64,000 nt of DNA from JAEUPI01 sp046348365 (GCA_046348365.1 JAXMEL010000001.1:620001-684000), one strand, 5' to 3'. Counted from the first letter of the stretch, positions 34,363-43,391 are shown. Notes: generated by a model from the sequence alone, not told the origin. Program-made: numbers and translations.

Positions 34363-34782
34363 CTAGCCCTTGTGCGTCTTCGGCGGCGGGGCGACGACCT
34401 CGACGCTGACCTCGGCCTCGTGCGCGCCGCGCATGCCGAGCGCGCGCGCCGCAGCCGGCGAGACCTCGAGGATCGAGCCGGTGGACTTCAGCGCCCGGTC
34501 GTTCACGCGCACGACCACGCTCTTGTGCGTCTTGGGGTTCCTGACCATCACCTCGGTGCCGAACGGCAGCGAGCGATGCGCCGCGGTGAGCTTGCTCGGG
34601 TCGTAGCGTTCGCCGCTGGCCGTCTTGCTGCCGAGCGCGCGCTCGGCGGCCACCGCGGCCATGCCCTTCTCGCCGAAGGCCGAGGCCACGACGGCGGTCT
34701 TGTTGTCGGCTGCCTGTGCCGCAGGCAGCAGGCTCGCCAGCAGCACGCCACCGGCGAGGAACAGCTGTGTGGAGCGAGACAT
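34363..34782 (-). CDS. RlpA-like double-psi beta-barrel protein
   Basis: 139 residues: signal peptide (LFLAGGVLLASLLPAAQA) and a DPBB domain with KTASGERYDPSKLTAAHRSLPFGTEV (core TASGE...LTAAH..LPFGT) and VVRVNDR, ending with SPAAARALGM. This is the RlpA domain that in some bacteria cleaves naked glycan strands at the septum. The SPOR domain of full RlpA is missing, so targeting to the septum is doubtful. Convergent with the second caspase gene, 12 bp apart. Confidence 0.82.
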   Translation of the reverse strand: MSRSTQLFLAGGVLLASLLPAAQAADNKTAVVASAFGEKGMAAVAAERALGSKTASGERYDPSKLTAAHRSLPFGTEVMVRNPKTHKSVVVRVNDRALKSTGSILEVSPAAARALGMRGAHEAEVSVEVVAPPPKTHKG

Positions 34783-34850
34783 CGTGGAATCCCCTGGCTT
34801 CGACGCCGTGATGCGACGGCGAGCGCAATGCGCCTGCGCCGTGTTCAGCC

Positions 34851-34880
34851 ACGATAGGACGGCCGCACCCGGTCGGTCAA
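34851..34880 (-). promoter_or_regulatory. Probable sigma-70 promoter of the RlpA-like gene
   Basis: Minus strand: TTGACC (34875-34880), 18-bp spacer, TATCGT (34851-34856), about 70 bp before the ATG. Both boxes are partial matches to the consensus. A GC-rich CCCCTAGGTTCAACTCCCCC element lies directly upstream and could be an operator. Confidence 0.4.
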
Positions 34881-34915
34881 CGGGGGAGTTGAACCTAGGG
34901 GAGCCCTTTGTTGGC

Positions 34916-35920
34916 TCAGGCGCAACGCCTGGCCGCGAAGGCGGCGAGGTCGGCGGCGAAGCGCCGCGCCTCCTGGCGGTGCGGCGAATGCGCCGAGGCC
35001 TGGTACATGCGCACCGTGCAGTCGGGCATGTTGTCGCGGTAGTACCGCTCGAGCGGCAGGCCGCCGTAGTGATGGCTCACGCCGCCGAGCACCACCATGG
35101 TGGGCACCGTCACGCGCGCGACCACGTCGCGGAAGTCGGCCTCGGCCAGGTTTTCCAGCAGCGCGATCATCTGCTCGGCGCCGCAGGCCTGCGCCAGCTT
35201 GCCGACGGCCCAGCGCGCCAGGCGGCCGACCATCGCGTCGGGGCGGCCGGCGCCGGCCAGCGGCTTGCAGCGGGCGACGAACTCGCGCGCCACGGTGTCG
35301 ACGAAGTCGCTGCGCAGCCGGCCCAGCGTGGCATTGAGCTGCGTGCGGGTGAGCGAGCCGAACAGGCCGAGGCGCCACTGCTCGTCGTTGGTGATGCGCG
35401 GCGACTGGTCGATCAGGCACACGCCGGCCAGATGGTCGGCGCCGTGGTCGCGAATGTACTGCATCACCACCAGCGCACCCATCGAATGGCCGACCAGCAC
35501 CGGGCGCTCGAGCCGCAGCGCGGCGATGACCTCGGCCACGTCGCGCGCCATCTGCGCCAGCGTGGGCGGCGTGCGCGTCTGCGCGCGGGCGCCGTGGCCC
35601 AGCAGGTCGAAGGTGTGCACCTGGTGCTGGGCGGCGAGCGTCTGCAGCGCATCGTCCCAGTCGCGGCGGCTGCCGCCGAGGCCGTGGATCATCAGCACCG
35701 GGCGGCCCTGGCCGACGATCTGCACCGGCAGAGCCTCGCCGCTGGCGAGCTGCAGCTCGACCTTGACGGGCCGCTGGCGCGGCGCAGCAATGCGCTCGAA
35801 CCAGTTGGTGGCGCCGATGCCGGTGAGGTTGCACAGCACCCGCGCCACGCCTGCCGCGTCGGCCACCAGCGACAGGCCGGGCGCCAGCTCGGCGGGGGTG
35901 GCGGTGGGGGTGGTCGTCAT
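34916..35920 (-). CDS. Alpha/beta hydrolase
   Basis: 334 residues. Oxyanion region HGLGGSRRDW, nucleophile elbow GHSMGA (Ser), acid on strand 7 region and a final His in SAHSPHRQE give a complete catalytic triad pattern. No signal peptide. About 65 residues precede the hydrolase core, which starts at PVQIVGQGRPVLMIHG. Substrate unknown; resembles generic esterases and C-C hydrolases. Divergent from the next hydrolase gene, 161 bp apart. Confidence 0.8.
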   Translation of the reverse strand: MTTTPTATPAELAPGLSLVADAAGVARVLCNLTGIGATNWFERIAAPRQRPVKVELQLASGEALPVQIVGQGRPVLMIHGLGGSRRDWDDALQTLAAQHQVHTFDLLGHGARAQTRTPPTLAQMARDVAEVIAALRLERPVLVGHSMGALVVMQYIRDHGADHLAGVCLIDQSPRITNDEQWRLGLFGSLTRTQLNATLGRLRSDFVDTVAREFVARCKPLAGAGRPDAMVGRLARWAVGKLAQACGAEQMIALLENLAEADFRDVVARVTVPTMVVLGGVSHHYGGLPLERYYRDNMPDCTVRMYQASAHSPHRQEARRFAADLAAFAARRCA

Positions 35921-36081
35921 GGCGCGCGGATGGGCTCCGATCTGGGTTGCCCGCGCCGGCGTGCCGGTTCAATGCGGCAGCGCCGGCACATGCGGCAGCC
36001 GCATCGGTGAGAACCCGCTCGCCGCCGCCGGCGCGGCGGACGAGACTGCGCGTTCCCGGCAACGATCAAAGGAGACAGGTC

Positions 36082-36810
36082 ATGGCCAGCTTCGTTCTCG
36101 TGCACGGCGCCTGGCATGGTGGCTGGTGCTACCGCGACACCGCCGCCGCGCTGCGCGCCGGCGGCCACACGGTGCACACGCCCACGCACACCGGCGTCGG
36201 CGAACGCTTCCATCAATCGTCAGAGGCCATCACGCTGGAAACGCACATCCGCGACGTGTGCGGCTGCATCGAGTGGGAGGAATTGAGCGACGTGGTGCTC
36301 GTGGGCCACAGCTACGGCGGCATGGTGATCACCGGCGTGGCCGACCGCATGCCCGAACGCATCCGCAGCCTGGTGTACCTCGATGCATTCATCCCCGAGA
36401 ACGGCGAGTCGCTGATCGGGCTGCTCGACAAGGCGCTCGTGCCGGAGGTGGCGGCGCAGTTCCTCGGCGCCTTCCGCGGCACGGCCACCGAGGGCCGCAG
36501 CGGGCTGATGCAGCCGATTCCGGCCGAGATGTTCAACATCGCGCAGGCCAACCGCGCCTGGGTCGACCGCCGCTGCCGGCCGCAGGCGCTGGCGACCTTC
36601 GAATGCCCGGCGCTGCTCACCGGCGCGCACGCGAGCGTGCCGAAGAAGCACTACATCCTCGCCGACGGCTGGGACCCGAGCCCCTTCCGCCACTTCGCCA
36701 GGAAGGTCGAGGGCAAGGCCGGCTGGACGTTGACCAAGATGCCGTGCAGCCACGACGTGATGGTCGACATGCCCAAGGAGCTGGCGGCCGAGCTGGTGCG
36801 ACTCGTCTGA
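36082..36810 (+). CDS. Alpha/beta hydrolase, EstC/hydroxynitrile-lyase-like
   Basis: 242 residues. The start VLVHGAWHGGWCYRD is typical of the salicylate-esterase/hydroxynitrile-lyase-type branch, with nucleophile GHSYGGMV, Asp in SLVYLDAFIPENGES, and His in MPCSHDVMVDMPKELA, the usual final motif of this branch. Small esters of hydroxy acids are plausible substrates, but this is inferred. A good ribosome site (AAAGGAGA) lies eight bases before the ATG. Unrelated in detail to the neighbouring hydrolase on the other strand. Confidence 0.82.
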   Translation: MASFVLVHGAWHGGWCYRDTAAALRAGGHTVHTPTHTGVGERFHQSSEAITLETHIRDVCGCIEWEELSDVVLVGHSYGGMVITGVADRMPERIRSLVYLDAFIPENGESLIGLLDKALVPEVAAQFLGAFRGTATEGRSGLMQPIPAEMFNIAQANRAWVDRRCRPQALATFECPALLTGAHASVPKKHYILADGWDPSPFRHFARKVEGKAGWTLTKMPCSHDVMVDMPKELAAELVRLV

Positions 36811-36971
36811 AACAACACCGATGTGCATTGCATCAAGGCGCTGGCGACGCAGGCCGCGTCGAAGCGGCGGGCGTTGACGGTGCGCAAGCAGTCGCGCAGG
36901 CCGCGGCACACCATGGCTCCGGTTGAATTCGCATGCGCGGTTGTCGAGCGCATGTTTGATCGGAGTCCATC

Positions 36972-37355
36972 GTGTCGTCGAACGCTACCGTCTTCCGTGT
37001 CCTCGCACTGGCTGCCGCCGCCATCGTGGTGGGCGTGGCGTCGGGTTGTGCGCCGGCCCCCGTGGTCGGTGACGAGCCCATCTCGTCAACCGACGCCTTC
37101 GCGGCGCGCAGGCTCGCGCAGAAGAACAACTGCCTGCGCTGCCACAGCGTGGCGACCAAGCAGAAAGAAGGCCCCACCTACACCGAGGTGGCCGCGAAGT
37201 ACCGCGCGCAGCCCAATGCCGAGGGCAGGCTCTACGACCACCTGACCTCGGGCATGGCGACGCTGCCCGACGGCACGCGCGAAGAACACAAGGTGATCCG
37301 CGCGCGCACGCCGGAGCAGGTGCGCAACCTCGTGAGCTGGATCCTCGAGCAGTAG
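36972..37355 (+). CDS. Cytochrome c-family lipoprotein
   Basis: 127 residues, GTG start with GGAG seven bases upstream. Signal sequence with lipobox near SGC (residues about 24-26), then a single haem motif CLRCH and a C-terminal helix EQVRNLVSWILEQ typical of class I cytochrome c. A Met ligand is probably in SGMATLPDG. It would be anchored in a membrane facing the periplasm. The partner oxidase or dehydrogenase is not in the neighbourhood. Confidence 0.83.
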   Translation: MSSNATVFRVLALAAAAIVVGVASGCAPAPVVGDEPISSTDAFAARRLAQKNNCLRCHSVATKQKEGPTYTEVAAKYRAQPNAEGRLYDHLTSGMATLPDGTREEHKVIRARTPEQVRNLVSWILEQ

Positions 37356-37366
37356 GTCCGGAGAGC

Positions 37367-37382
37367 GCGCGATCGATCGCGC
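37367..37382. repeat. 16-bp perfect palindrome between convergent genes
   Basis: GCGCGATCGATCGCGC is a perfect inverted repeat without a loop, located between the stop codons of the cytochrome c and ABC-ATPase genes. It could form a hairpin on either transcript and act as a weak bidirectional terminator, but there is no T-run on either side. It may also be a chance result of GC-rich GATC content. Confidence 0.35.
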
Positions 37383-37392
37383 AGCGGCCTGC

Positions 37393-38172
37393 TCACGCGG
37401 CCTGCATCTGCTGCGCCTGCGCCGCCCTCACCTCGTCGCGCACGGCTTCGGTGAGTTCGGCCTTCAGCGCCGCGAACTCGGGCGTCGTCTTCATCGCATA
37501 GTGCCGCGGATGCGGCAGCGCCACCGTGCGGTCGAGCTTGATGCGCCCCGGCCGCGCGCTCATGACCACCACGCGGCTGGCCATGAACACCGCCTCGTCG
37601 ATGTCGTGCGTGACGAAGAGCACCGTCTTGCGCTCGGCTTCCCAGATGCCGAGCAGCAGCTCCTGCATCAGCTCGCGCGTCTGGTGGTCGAGCGCGCCGA
37701 ACGGCTCGTCCATCAGCAGCATGCGCGGGTTGTTGGCCAGCGCGCGGGCGAGCGCGGTGCGCTGCTGCATGCCGCCCGAGAGCTGCTTCGGGTAGTGCTG
37801 CTCGAAGCCCTTCAGGCCGACCTTGCCGATGAAGCCGTTGGCGATCGTGAGCTGCTCCTCGCGCGGCAGGCCGCGCTCGCGCAGGCCGAAGCACACGTTG
37901 TCGAGCACCGTGAGCCACGGGAACAGCGTGTAGCTCTGGAACACCATGCCGCGGTCGGCGCCCGGGCCTTCGATGCGCCGGCCGTCGAGCAGCACGTCGC
38001 CGGCGGTCTGGCGATCGAGCCCGGCCACGATGCGCAGCAGCGTGCTCTTGCCGCAGCCGCTGGGGCCGAGGATGGTGATGAAGTCGTTCTCGGCCACGTC
38101 GAGGTCGGTGGCGCGCAGCGCCAGCATGGTGTCGAAGCGGCGTTCGACGCCGCGGATCGAGAGGATGGTCAT
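37393..38172 (-). CDS. ABC transporter ATP-binding protein, NitT/TauT type
   Basis: 259 residues. Walker A GPSGCGKST, Q-loop FQSYTLFPW, signature LSGGMQQR, Walker B RMLLMDEPFGALD and H-loop VTHDID are complete. The SYTLFPWLTVLDNV stretch and the overall length match the nitrate/sulfonate/taurine group (SsuB/TauB). It is the last gene of the series hutU-hutH-binding protein-permease-ATPase. A REPIN-like double hairpin lies between the permease stop and this gene's start, which could lower or set the ratio of ATPase to permease mRNA. Confidence 0.92.
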   Translation of the reverse strand: MTILSIRGVERRFDTMLALRATDLDVAENDFITILGPSGCGKSTLLRIVAGLDRQTAGDVLLDGRRIEGPGADRGMVFQSYTLFPWLTVLDNVCFGLRERGLPREEQLTIANGFIGKVGLKGFEQHYPKQLSGGMQQRTALARALANNPRMLLMDEPFGALDHQTRELMQELLLGIWEAERKTVLFVTHDIDEAVFMASRVVVMSARPGRIKLDRTVALPHPRHYAMKTTPEFAALKAELTEAVRDEVRAAQAQQMQAA

Positions 38173-38191
38173 CGACAGTCTCCGATCATTG

Positions 38192-38284
38192 CCCCCTCTC
38201 CCCTCCGGGGAGAGGGTTGGGGTGATTGGCGCGGCGTGCAGACCACCCTCACCCCAGCCCTCTCCCGCACCGCGGGAGAGGGAG
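38192..38284. repeat. REPIN-like pair of inverted GC-rich hairpins
   Basis: Two perfect hairpins in opposite orientation. The first has a 10-bp stem (38194-38203 with 38207-38216, loop of 3), the second an 11-bp stem (38258-38268 with 38272-38282, loop of 3). Both carry the same core, GGGAGAGGG followed by (T/C)TGGGGTGA, the first on the plus and the second on the minus strand. This is the layout of a REP doublet (REPIN) mobilised by RAYT transposases in other proteobacteria. It occupies the intergenic space between the permease and ATPase genes of the ABC transporter, starting directly after the permease stop. Confidence 0.75.
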
Positions 38285-39064
38285 TCAACGCCCCAGCTGC
38301 GCCCACGGGAACAACCGCCGGTTGACCCACTTGAACGCGAAGTCGCTCACCAGCCCGATCAGCCCGATCACGATGATGCCGAAGATGATGTTGTCGGTGG
38401 CCAGCAGCGCCTGGCTGTCGGTGATCATGTGGCCGATGCCGCTCGACGCGCCGATCAGCTCGGCCACGATCACGTAGGTCCAGGCCCAGCCGAGCACCAT
38501 GCGCAGCGTCTCGGCGATCTCGGGCGCCGCACCGGGGACGAGCACGCGGCGGATCAGCGAGCGGTCGCCCACGCCCAGCGTGTAGGCCGCCTCCACCAGA
38601 TCGCGCCGCGTGTTGCCCACGGTGACCGCGATCATCAGCACCAGCTGAAAGAAGCTGCCGATGAAGATCACCGCCAGCTTCTGCGCCTCGCCGATGCCGG
38701 CCCAGAGGATCAAGAGCGGTATGAACGCGCTCGCCGGCAGGTAGCGCGCGAAGCTCACGAACGGCTCGAAGAAGGCCTCGATCGGCTTGTACGCGCCCAT
38801 CGCCACGCCCAGCGGCAGCGCGAGCACCGCCGCGATCACGAAGCCGCCGACGACGCGCCACACCGTCATGCCGATGTCGCGCGCGAAGCCATGCTCGACG
38901 AGCAGCGTCCAGCCGCTGGCAAGCATCTGCAACGGGCTGGCGAGAAAGGTCTTCGACACCAGCCCGCCGAGCGTGACCGCCGCCCACACCGCCACGAACG
39001 CGACGAAGAAGGCCACGCCCAGCGCCGTGCGCGTGGCCGGCGCCACGGGCGTGAGGGGTTTCAT
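38285..39064 (-). CDS. ABC transporter permease, NitT/TauT type
   Basis: 259 residues with about six membrane helices. The conserved cytoplasmic EAA loop reads EAAYTLGVGDRSLIRRVLVPGAAPEI. N-terminal WAAVTLGGLV and C-terminal FAFKWVNRRLFPW are usual for the SsuC/TauC family. The start is set at MKPLTPVAP; upstream sequence in the same frame reads into the substrate-binding gene. It follows the binding-protein gene by 19 bp. Confidence 0.9.
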   Translation of the reverse strand: MKPLTPVAPATRTALGVAFFVAFVAVWAAVTLGGLVSKTFLASPLQMLASGWTLLVEHGFARDIGMTVWRVVGGFVIAAVLALPLGVAMGAYKPIEAFFEPFVSFARYLPASAFIPLLILWAGIGEAQKLAVIFIGSFFQLVLMIAVTVGNTRRDLVEAAYTLGVGDRSLIRRVLVPGAAPEIAETLRMVLGWAWTYVIVAELIGASSGIGHMITDSQALLATDNIIFGIIVIGLIGLVSDFAFKWVNRRLFPWAQLGR

Positions 39065-39083
39065 CAGCTGAAGCCCAGGGCCG

Positions 39084-40028
39084 TCACTTGATGAAGCGCG
39101 TGTCGGCGAGCTTCGACAGATCCGGCACCTGCTTGATGATGCCCGCCTCGAGCAGCAGATCGGCCGACTCCTTGCTGAACTGCGCATGCTCGCCGGCGAA
39201 GAACTTCTGGTTCGCGGCACGGTCCTGCCAGCGCAGGTATTTCTGCGAGGCCTCGAACTGGTCGGCGCTCTGCTTCACGTCGGCGCCCATGATCTCGAAG
39301 CTCTTCTTCGGATCCTTGGCGATCATGTCCACCGCGTCGAAGTAGCCGCTCGCCAGTGCCTGCGCCGCCTTGGGGTTGTCGGCCAGGAACTTCGGCGTGC
39401 AGCCGAAGGTGTCCATGATCATCGGGTAGTCGAGCGTGGTGGCGATGATCTTGCCGGCCTCGGGCTTGGCGCGCACGGCGCCGAGGTAGGGCTCGTAGGT
39501 CATCGCCGCGTCGATGTCCTGGTTGCCGGCGATCATGGCGTTGGCGGCGGCCTGCGGCTCGAGGTTCACGACCTTCACGTCCTTCACCGACAGGCCGTTC
39601 TTCTTGAGCATCCACGCGAGCGTGAAGTAAGGCGCCGTGCCCGGCGCGCTGGCGGCCACGGTCTTGCCCTTGAGATCGCTGATCTTCGCGATGCCGGGCT
39701 TGACGACCATACCGTCGGCGCCGTAGCTCTTGTCGAGCTGGAAGATCTGCGTCGTCGCCACGCCGTTGGCGTTCCACACCACCCAGGTTTCGACCGTGGT
39801 GGCCGCGCACTGCACGTCGCCCGAGGCGATGGCGAGGTGGCGGTCCTTCTGCGGGATCTTCTTGATGTCGACGTCGAGGCCGTGCTTCTTGAACAGGCCC
39901 GCCTCCTTGGCCAGCGTGAGCGGGGCGAAGCCCGTCCAGCCCGAGATGGCGATCGTGACCTTGGTGTCCTGGGCGTTGGCGGCCAGCGCCACGAGTGCGG
40001 CGGCGCAGGCGATGAGCTTCTTCTTCAT
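39084..40028 (-). CDS. ABC transporter substrate-binding protein, NitT/TauT (SsuA/ThiY) type
   Basis: 314 residues with a signal peptide (KLIACAAALVALAANAQ). The mature protein has AISGWTGFAPLTLAKEAGLFKKHGLDVDIKK (key: GWTGFAPLTLAKEAGLF), GDVQCAAT, SDLKGKTVAASAPGTAPYF, and DAAMTYEPYL, the usual fold of periplasmic binding proteins for sulfonates, nitrate or pyrimidine precursors. Because it stands 52 bp behind hutH on the same strand, its ligand may be histidine, urocanate or another imidazole compound; that is inference from context only. Ribosome site GGAGA before the ATG. Confidence 0.9.
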   Translation of the reverse strand: MKKKLIACAAALVALAANAQDTKVTIAISGWTGFAPLTLAKEAGLFKKHGLDVDIKKIPQKDRHLAIASGDVQCAATTVETWVVWNANGVATTQIFQLDKSYGADGMVVKPGIAKISDLKGKTVAASAPGTAPYFTLAWMLKKNGLSVKDVKVVNLEPQAAANAMIAGNQDIDAAMTYEPYLGAVRAKPEAGKIIATTLDYPMIMDTFGCTPKFLADNPKAAQALASGYFDAVDMIAKDPKKSFEIMGADVKQSADQFEASQKYLRWQDRAANQKFFAGEHAQFSKESADLLLEAGIIKQVPDLSKLADTRFIK

Positions 40029-40080
40029 GCGAGGGTCTCCGTGGTGAATGCGTTTGTCCGGGGGCGTGATCGTCGCCGCA

Positions 40081-41619
40081 TCAGGCCGGTGTCCACAACG
40101 CGGGCAAGCCCGCAAGCGAGCGGAACACGCGCGAGAGCGAGCCGTCGGTGACGAGCACGGTGGCGGCCTCGATGTCGGGCGCCAGATAACGGTCGGTGGG
40201 CATCGCGGGGCAGCGCTGGCGCAGCAGGGCATGGGCCTGCTCCAGCGCGGGCGAGCTGGCGAGCGGGCGCAGGAAGTCGATGCCCTGCGCCGCGGCCAGC
40301 AGCTCGATGCCCAGGATGTGCGCGGTGTTGCGGATCATCGGCTGCAGCCGCCGCGCGGCGAAGGTGGCCATCGAAACATGGTCTTCCTGGTTGGCCGAGG
40401 TGGGCAGCGAATCGACGCTCGCCGGATGCGCGAGGCTCTTGTTCTCGCTGGCCAGCGACGCCGCCGTCACGTGCGCGATCATGAAGCCGCTGTTGAGTCC
40501 CGCGTCGGCGCTCAGGAACGGCGGCAGCCGCGACACGCCGGCGTCGATCAGCATCGCGATGCGCCGCTCGGCGATCGCGCCGACCTCGGCGATCGCCACC
40601 GCCATCGCATCGCAGGCGAGCGCCACCGGTTCGGCATGGAAATTCCCGCCGGAGATCAGGGCCTGGTTCTCCGCGAACACCAGCGGGTTGTCGGTCACCG
40701 CGTTGGCCTCGCGCACGAGCACCAGCGCGGCGTGGCGCAGCTGGTCGAGGCAGGCGCCCACCACCTGCGGCTGGCAGCGCAGCGAGTACGGGTCCTGCAC
40801 ACGGTCGTCGCCTTCGAGGTGCGAGTGGCGGATCGCGCTGCCGGCCAGCAGCGCGCGGTAGTACTGCGCCACGTCGATCTGCCCCGGCTGGCCGCGCAGC
40901 GCGTGGATGCGCGGGTCGAACGGCCCGTCGCTGCCCTTGGCCGCGTCGACGGTGAGCGCGCCGATCACCAGCGCCGCCTCGAGCACCGGCTCGAATGTGA
41001 ACAGGCCGTGCAGCGCCAGCGCGGTGGAGGTCTGCGTGCCGTTGATCAGCGCGAGGCCTTCCTTGGCCTGCAGCGCCAGCGGCGTGATACCGGCGGCCTG
41101 CAGCGCGGCCGCGGCCGGCTGGCGCTGGCCGTCGACGAACATCTCACCCTCGCCCATCAGCGCCAGCGTCATGTGCGCCAGCGGTGCCAGATCGCCCGAC
41201 GCACCCACCGAGCCCTGGCTCGGCACGCAGGGCACGAGGCCGGCGTTGTGTACCGCCATCAGCGCGTCGATCACCTCGGGCCGCACGCCCGAGTGGCCGC
41301 GCGCGAGGCTCGCTGCCTTGAGTGCGAGCATCAGCCGCACCACGGCCGGTGCCAGCGGCTCGCCGACGCCCACGCTGTGCGAGCGGATCAGGTTGAGCTG
41401 GAGCGTGGCGAGTTGCTCGCGACTGATGCGCGTGCTGGCCAGCTTGCCGAAGCCGGTGTTGACGCCGTAGACCGGCGCGTCGCCGTCGGCCGCGCGCTGC
41501 ACCACTGCCGCACCGGCGCGGATGGCCGGCAGCGATTGCGGATCGACATGCAGCGGCTGGCCGCCGCCATGGATGGCCTGCATCGCCTCGAGCGAGAGAC
41601 CGCCCGGGCGGATCAGCAC
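40081..41619 (-). CDS. hutH: Histidine ammonia-lyase
   Basis: 512 residues. The ASG triplet that forms the MIO cofactor is at 140-142 (GSVGASGDLAPLAHM), Tyr51 in YGVNTGFGKLA is the catalytic tyrosine, and the NxxSxA/QEDHVSM block (SANQEDHVSMATFAARR) is complete. It deaminates L-histidine to trans-urocanate, the first step of histidine degradation, in the cytoplasm. GTG start. It lies 25 bp after hutU on the same strand, so urocanase and histidase are made from one message controlled by the HutC operator. Confidence 0.96.
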   Translation of the reverse strand: MLIRPGGLSLEAMQAIHGGGQPLHVDPQSLPAIRAGAAVVQRAADGDAPVYGVNTGFGKLASTRISREQLATLQLNLIRSHSVGVGEPLAPAVVRLMLALKAASLARGHSGVRPEVIDALMAVHNAGLVPCVPSQGSVGASGDLAPLAHMTLALMGEGEMFVDGQRQPAAAALQAAGITPLALQAKEGLALINGTQTSTALALHGLFTFEPVLEAALVIGALTVDAAKGSDGPFDPRIHALRGQPGQIDVAQYYRALLAGSAIRHSHLEGDDRVQDPYSLRCQPQVVGACLDQLRHAALVLVREANAVTDNPLVFAENQALISGGNFHAEPVALACDAMAVAIAEVGAIAERRIAMLIDAGVSRLPPFLSADAGLNSGFMIAHVTAASLASENKSLAHPASVDSLPTSANQEDHVSMATFAARRLQPMIRNTAHILGIELLAAAQGIDFLRPLASSPALEQAHALLRQRCPAMPTDRYLAPDIEAATVLVTDGSLSRVFRSLAGLPALWTPA

Positions 41620-41644
41620 GCGCGCTCCCTGCCGTGCCCGGACA

Positions 41645-43333
41645 TCAGCGCACCATCGGCAGATTCAGCCCCTGCTCCCTCGCGCAGGCGACAGCGTCGG
41701 CGTAGCCGGCGTCGGCGTGGCGCATCACGCCGGTGCCGGGGTCGTTCCACAGCACGCGCTCGATGCGCCGGGCCGCCGCGCTGGTGCCGTCGCAGACGAT
41801 CACCACGCCGGCATGCTGCGAGTAGCCCATGCCCACGCCGCCGCCGTGATGGAAGCTCACCCAGGTGGCGCCGCCGGCGGTGTTGAGCAGCGCGTTGAGC
41901 AGCGGCCAGTCGCTGACCGCGTCGCTGCCGTCGCGCATGCTCTCGGTCTCGCGGTTCGGGCTCGCCACCGAGCCGCTGTCGAGATGGTCGCGGCCGATCA
42001 CGATCGGCGCCTTCAGCTCGCCTGACTTCACCATCTCGTTGAACGCCAGACCCGCACGATGCCGCTCGCCGAGGCCGATCCAGCAGATGCGCGCCGGCAG
42101 GCCCTGGAAAGCGATGCGCTCTTGCGCCATGTCGAGCCAGCGGTGCAGGTGCGCGTCGTGCGGGAACAGCTCCTTCATCTTGGCGTCGGTCTTGCGGATG
42201 TCTTCCGGGTCACCCGACAGCGCCACCCAGCGAAACGGCCCCTTGCCGCGGCAGAAGAGCGGCCGGATGTACGCCGGCACGAAGCCCGGGAAGTCGAACG
42301 CGTTCTTCACGCCGGTGTCGAACGCCACCTGGCGGATGTTGTTGCCGTAGTCCACCGTCGGCACGCCGCGCGCCTGGAACGCGAGCATGGCCTGCACGTG
42401 CACGGCGCAACTCTTCGCCGCCTCGGCGCGCAGCGCGGCGTGCTGCGACTCGTCGGCCTGCGCGGTGCGCCAGCGCTCGACGCTCCAGCCGATCGGCAGG
42501 TAACCGTTGACGAGGTCGTGCGCGCTGGTCTGGTCGGTCACCAGATCGGGCTTCACGCCGCGGCGCACCAGCTCGGGCAGGATCTCGGCTGCGTTGCCGA
42601 GCAGGCCGACCGACACCGCCTTCTTCTCGCGCGTGTAGCGCGCCATGCGCGCCAGCGCGTCGTCGAGGTCCTTGGCCTGCTCGTCGAGATAGCGGTTGCG
42701 CAGGCGGAAGTCGATGCGCGACTGCTGGCACTCGATGACCAGGCACGACGCGCCGGCGAACACCGCCGCGAGCGGCTGCGCGCCGCCCATGCCGCCGAGG
42801 CCGGCGGTGAGGATCCAGCGGCCGGCGAGATCACCGCCGTAGTGCTGGCGGCCGGCCTCGACGAAGGTCTCGTAGGTGCCCTGCACGATGCCCTGGCTGC
42901 CGATGTAAATCCAGCTGCCGGCCGTCATCTGGCCGTACATCATCAGGCCCTTGCGGTCGAGCTCGTGGAAGTGTTCCCACGTGCTCCACTTCGGCACCAG
43001 GTTCGAGTTGGCGATCAGCACGCGCGGCGCGTCTTCATGGGTACGAAACACGCCGACCGGCTTGCCGCTTTGCACCAGCAGCGATTCGTCGGCCTTCAGC
43101 TTCTTCAACGCTTCGAGGATGGCTTCGAAGCAGTCCCAGTTGCGCGCCGCCTTGCCGATGCCGCCGTAGACCACGAGCGCGTCGGGGTTCTCGGCCACCT
43201 CGGGGTCGAGGTTGTTCTGGATCATCCGGTAGGCGGCCTCGATCAGCCAGTTGGCGCAGGCGATCTGCGCGCCGCGCGGGGCGCGCACCGGGCGTGGCTG
43301 GGCCACGCGGTGCAGGGGCGAGAGGTCGGTCAT
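41645..43333 (-). CDS. hutU: Urocanate hydratase
   Basis: 562 residues, normal for urocanase. Conserved pieces: LEALKKLKADESLLVQSGKPVGVF, the NAD-binding region GGMGGAQPLA, GRDHLDSGSVASPNRETE, and the WVSFHHGGGVGMGYSQHAG motif near the C-terminus, where the active-site region lies. It converts urocanate to imidazolonepropionate using tightly bound NAD+. A strong ribosome site GAGGAG is six bases before the ATG. First gene of the leftward hut arm, divergent from hutC with the operator between. Confidence 0.96.
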   Translation of the reverse strand: MTDLSPLHRVAQPRPVRAPRGAQIACANWLIEAAYRMIQNNLDPEVAENPDALVVYGGIGKAARNWDCFEAILEALKKLKADESLLVQSGKPVGVFRTHEDAPRVLIANSNLVPKWSTWEHFHELDRKGLMMYGQMTAGSWIYIGSQGIVQGTYETFVEAGRQHYGGDLAGRWILTAGLGGMGGAQPLAAVFAGASCLVIECQQSRIDFRLRNRYLDEQAKDLDDALARMARYTREKKAVSVGLLGNAAEILPELVRRGVKPDLVTDQTSAHDLVNGYLPIGWSVERWRTAQADESQHAALRAEAAKSCAVHVQAMLAFQARGVPTVDYGNNIRQVAFDTGVKNAFDFPGFVPAYIRPLFCRGKGPFRWVALSGDPEDIRKTDAKMKELFPHDAHLHRWLDMAQERIAFQGLPARICWIGLGERHRAGLAFNEMVKSGELKAPIVIGRDHLDSGSVASPNRETESMRDGSDAVSDWPLLNALLNTAGGATWVSFHHGGGVGMGYSQHAGVVIVCDGTSAAARRIERVLWNDPGTGVMRHADAGYADAVACAREQGLNLPMVR

Positions 43334-43391
43334 GACGGCTCCTCGTTGAAGGCGGGCGCCGGCGCAGTGGGTGACGCGCCGGCTTCAGGGT

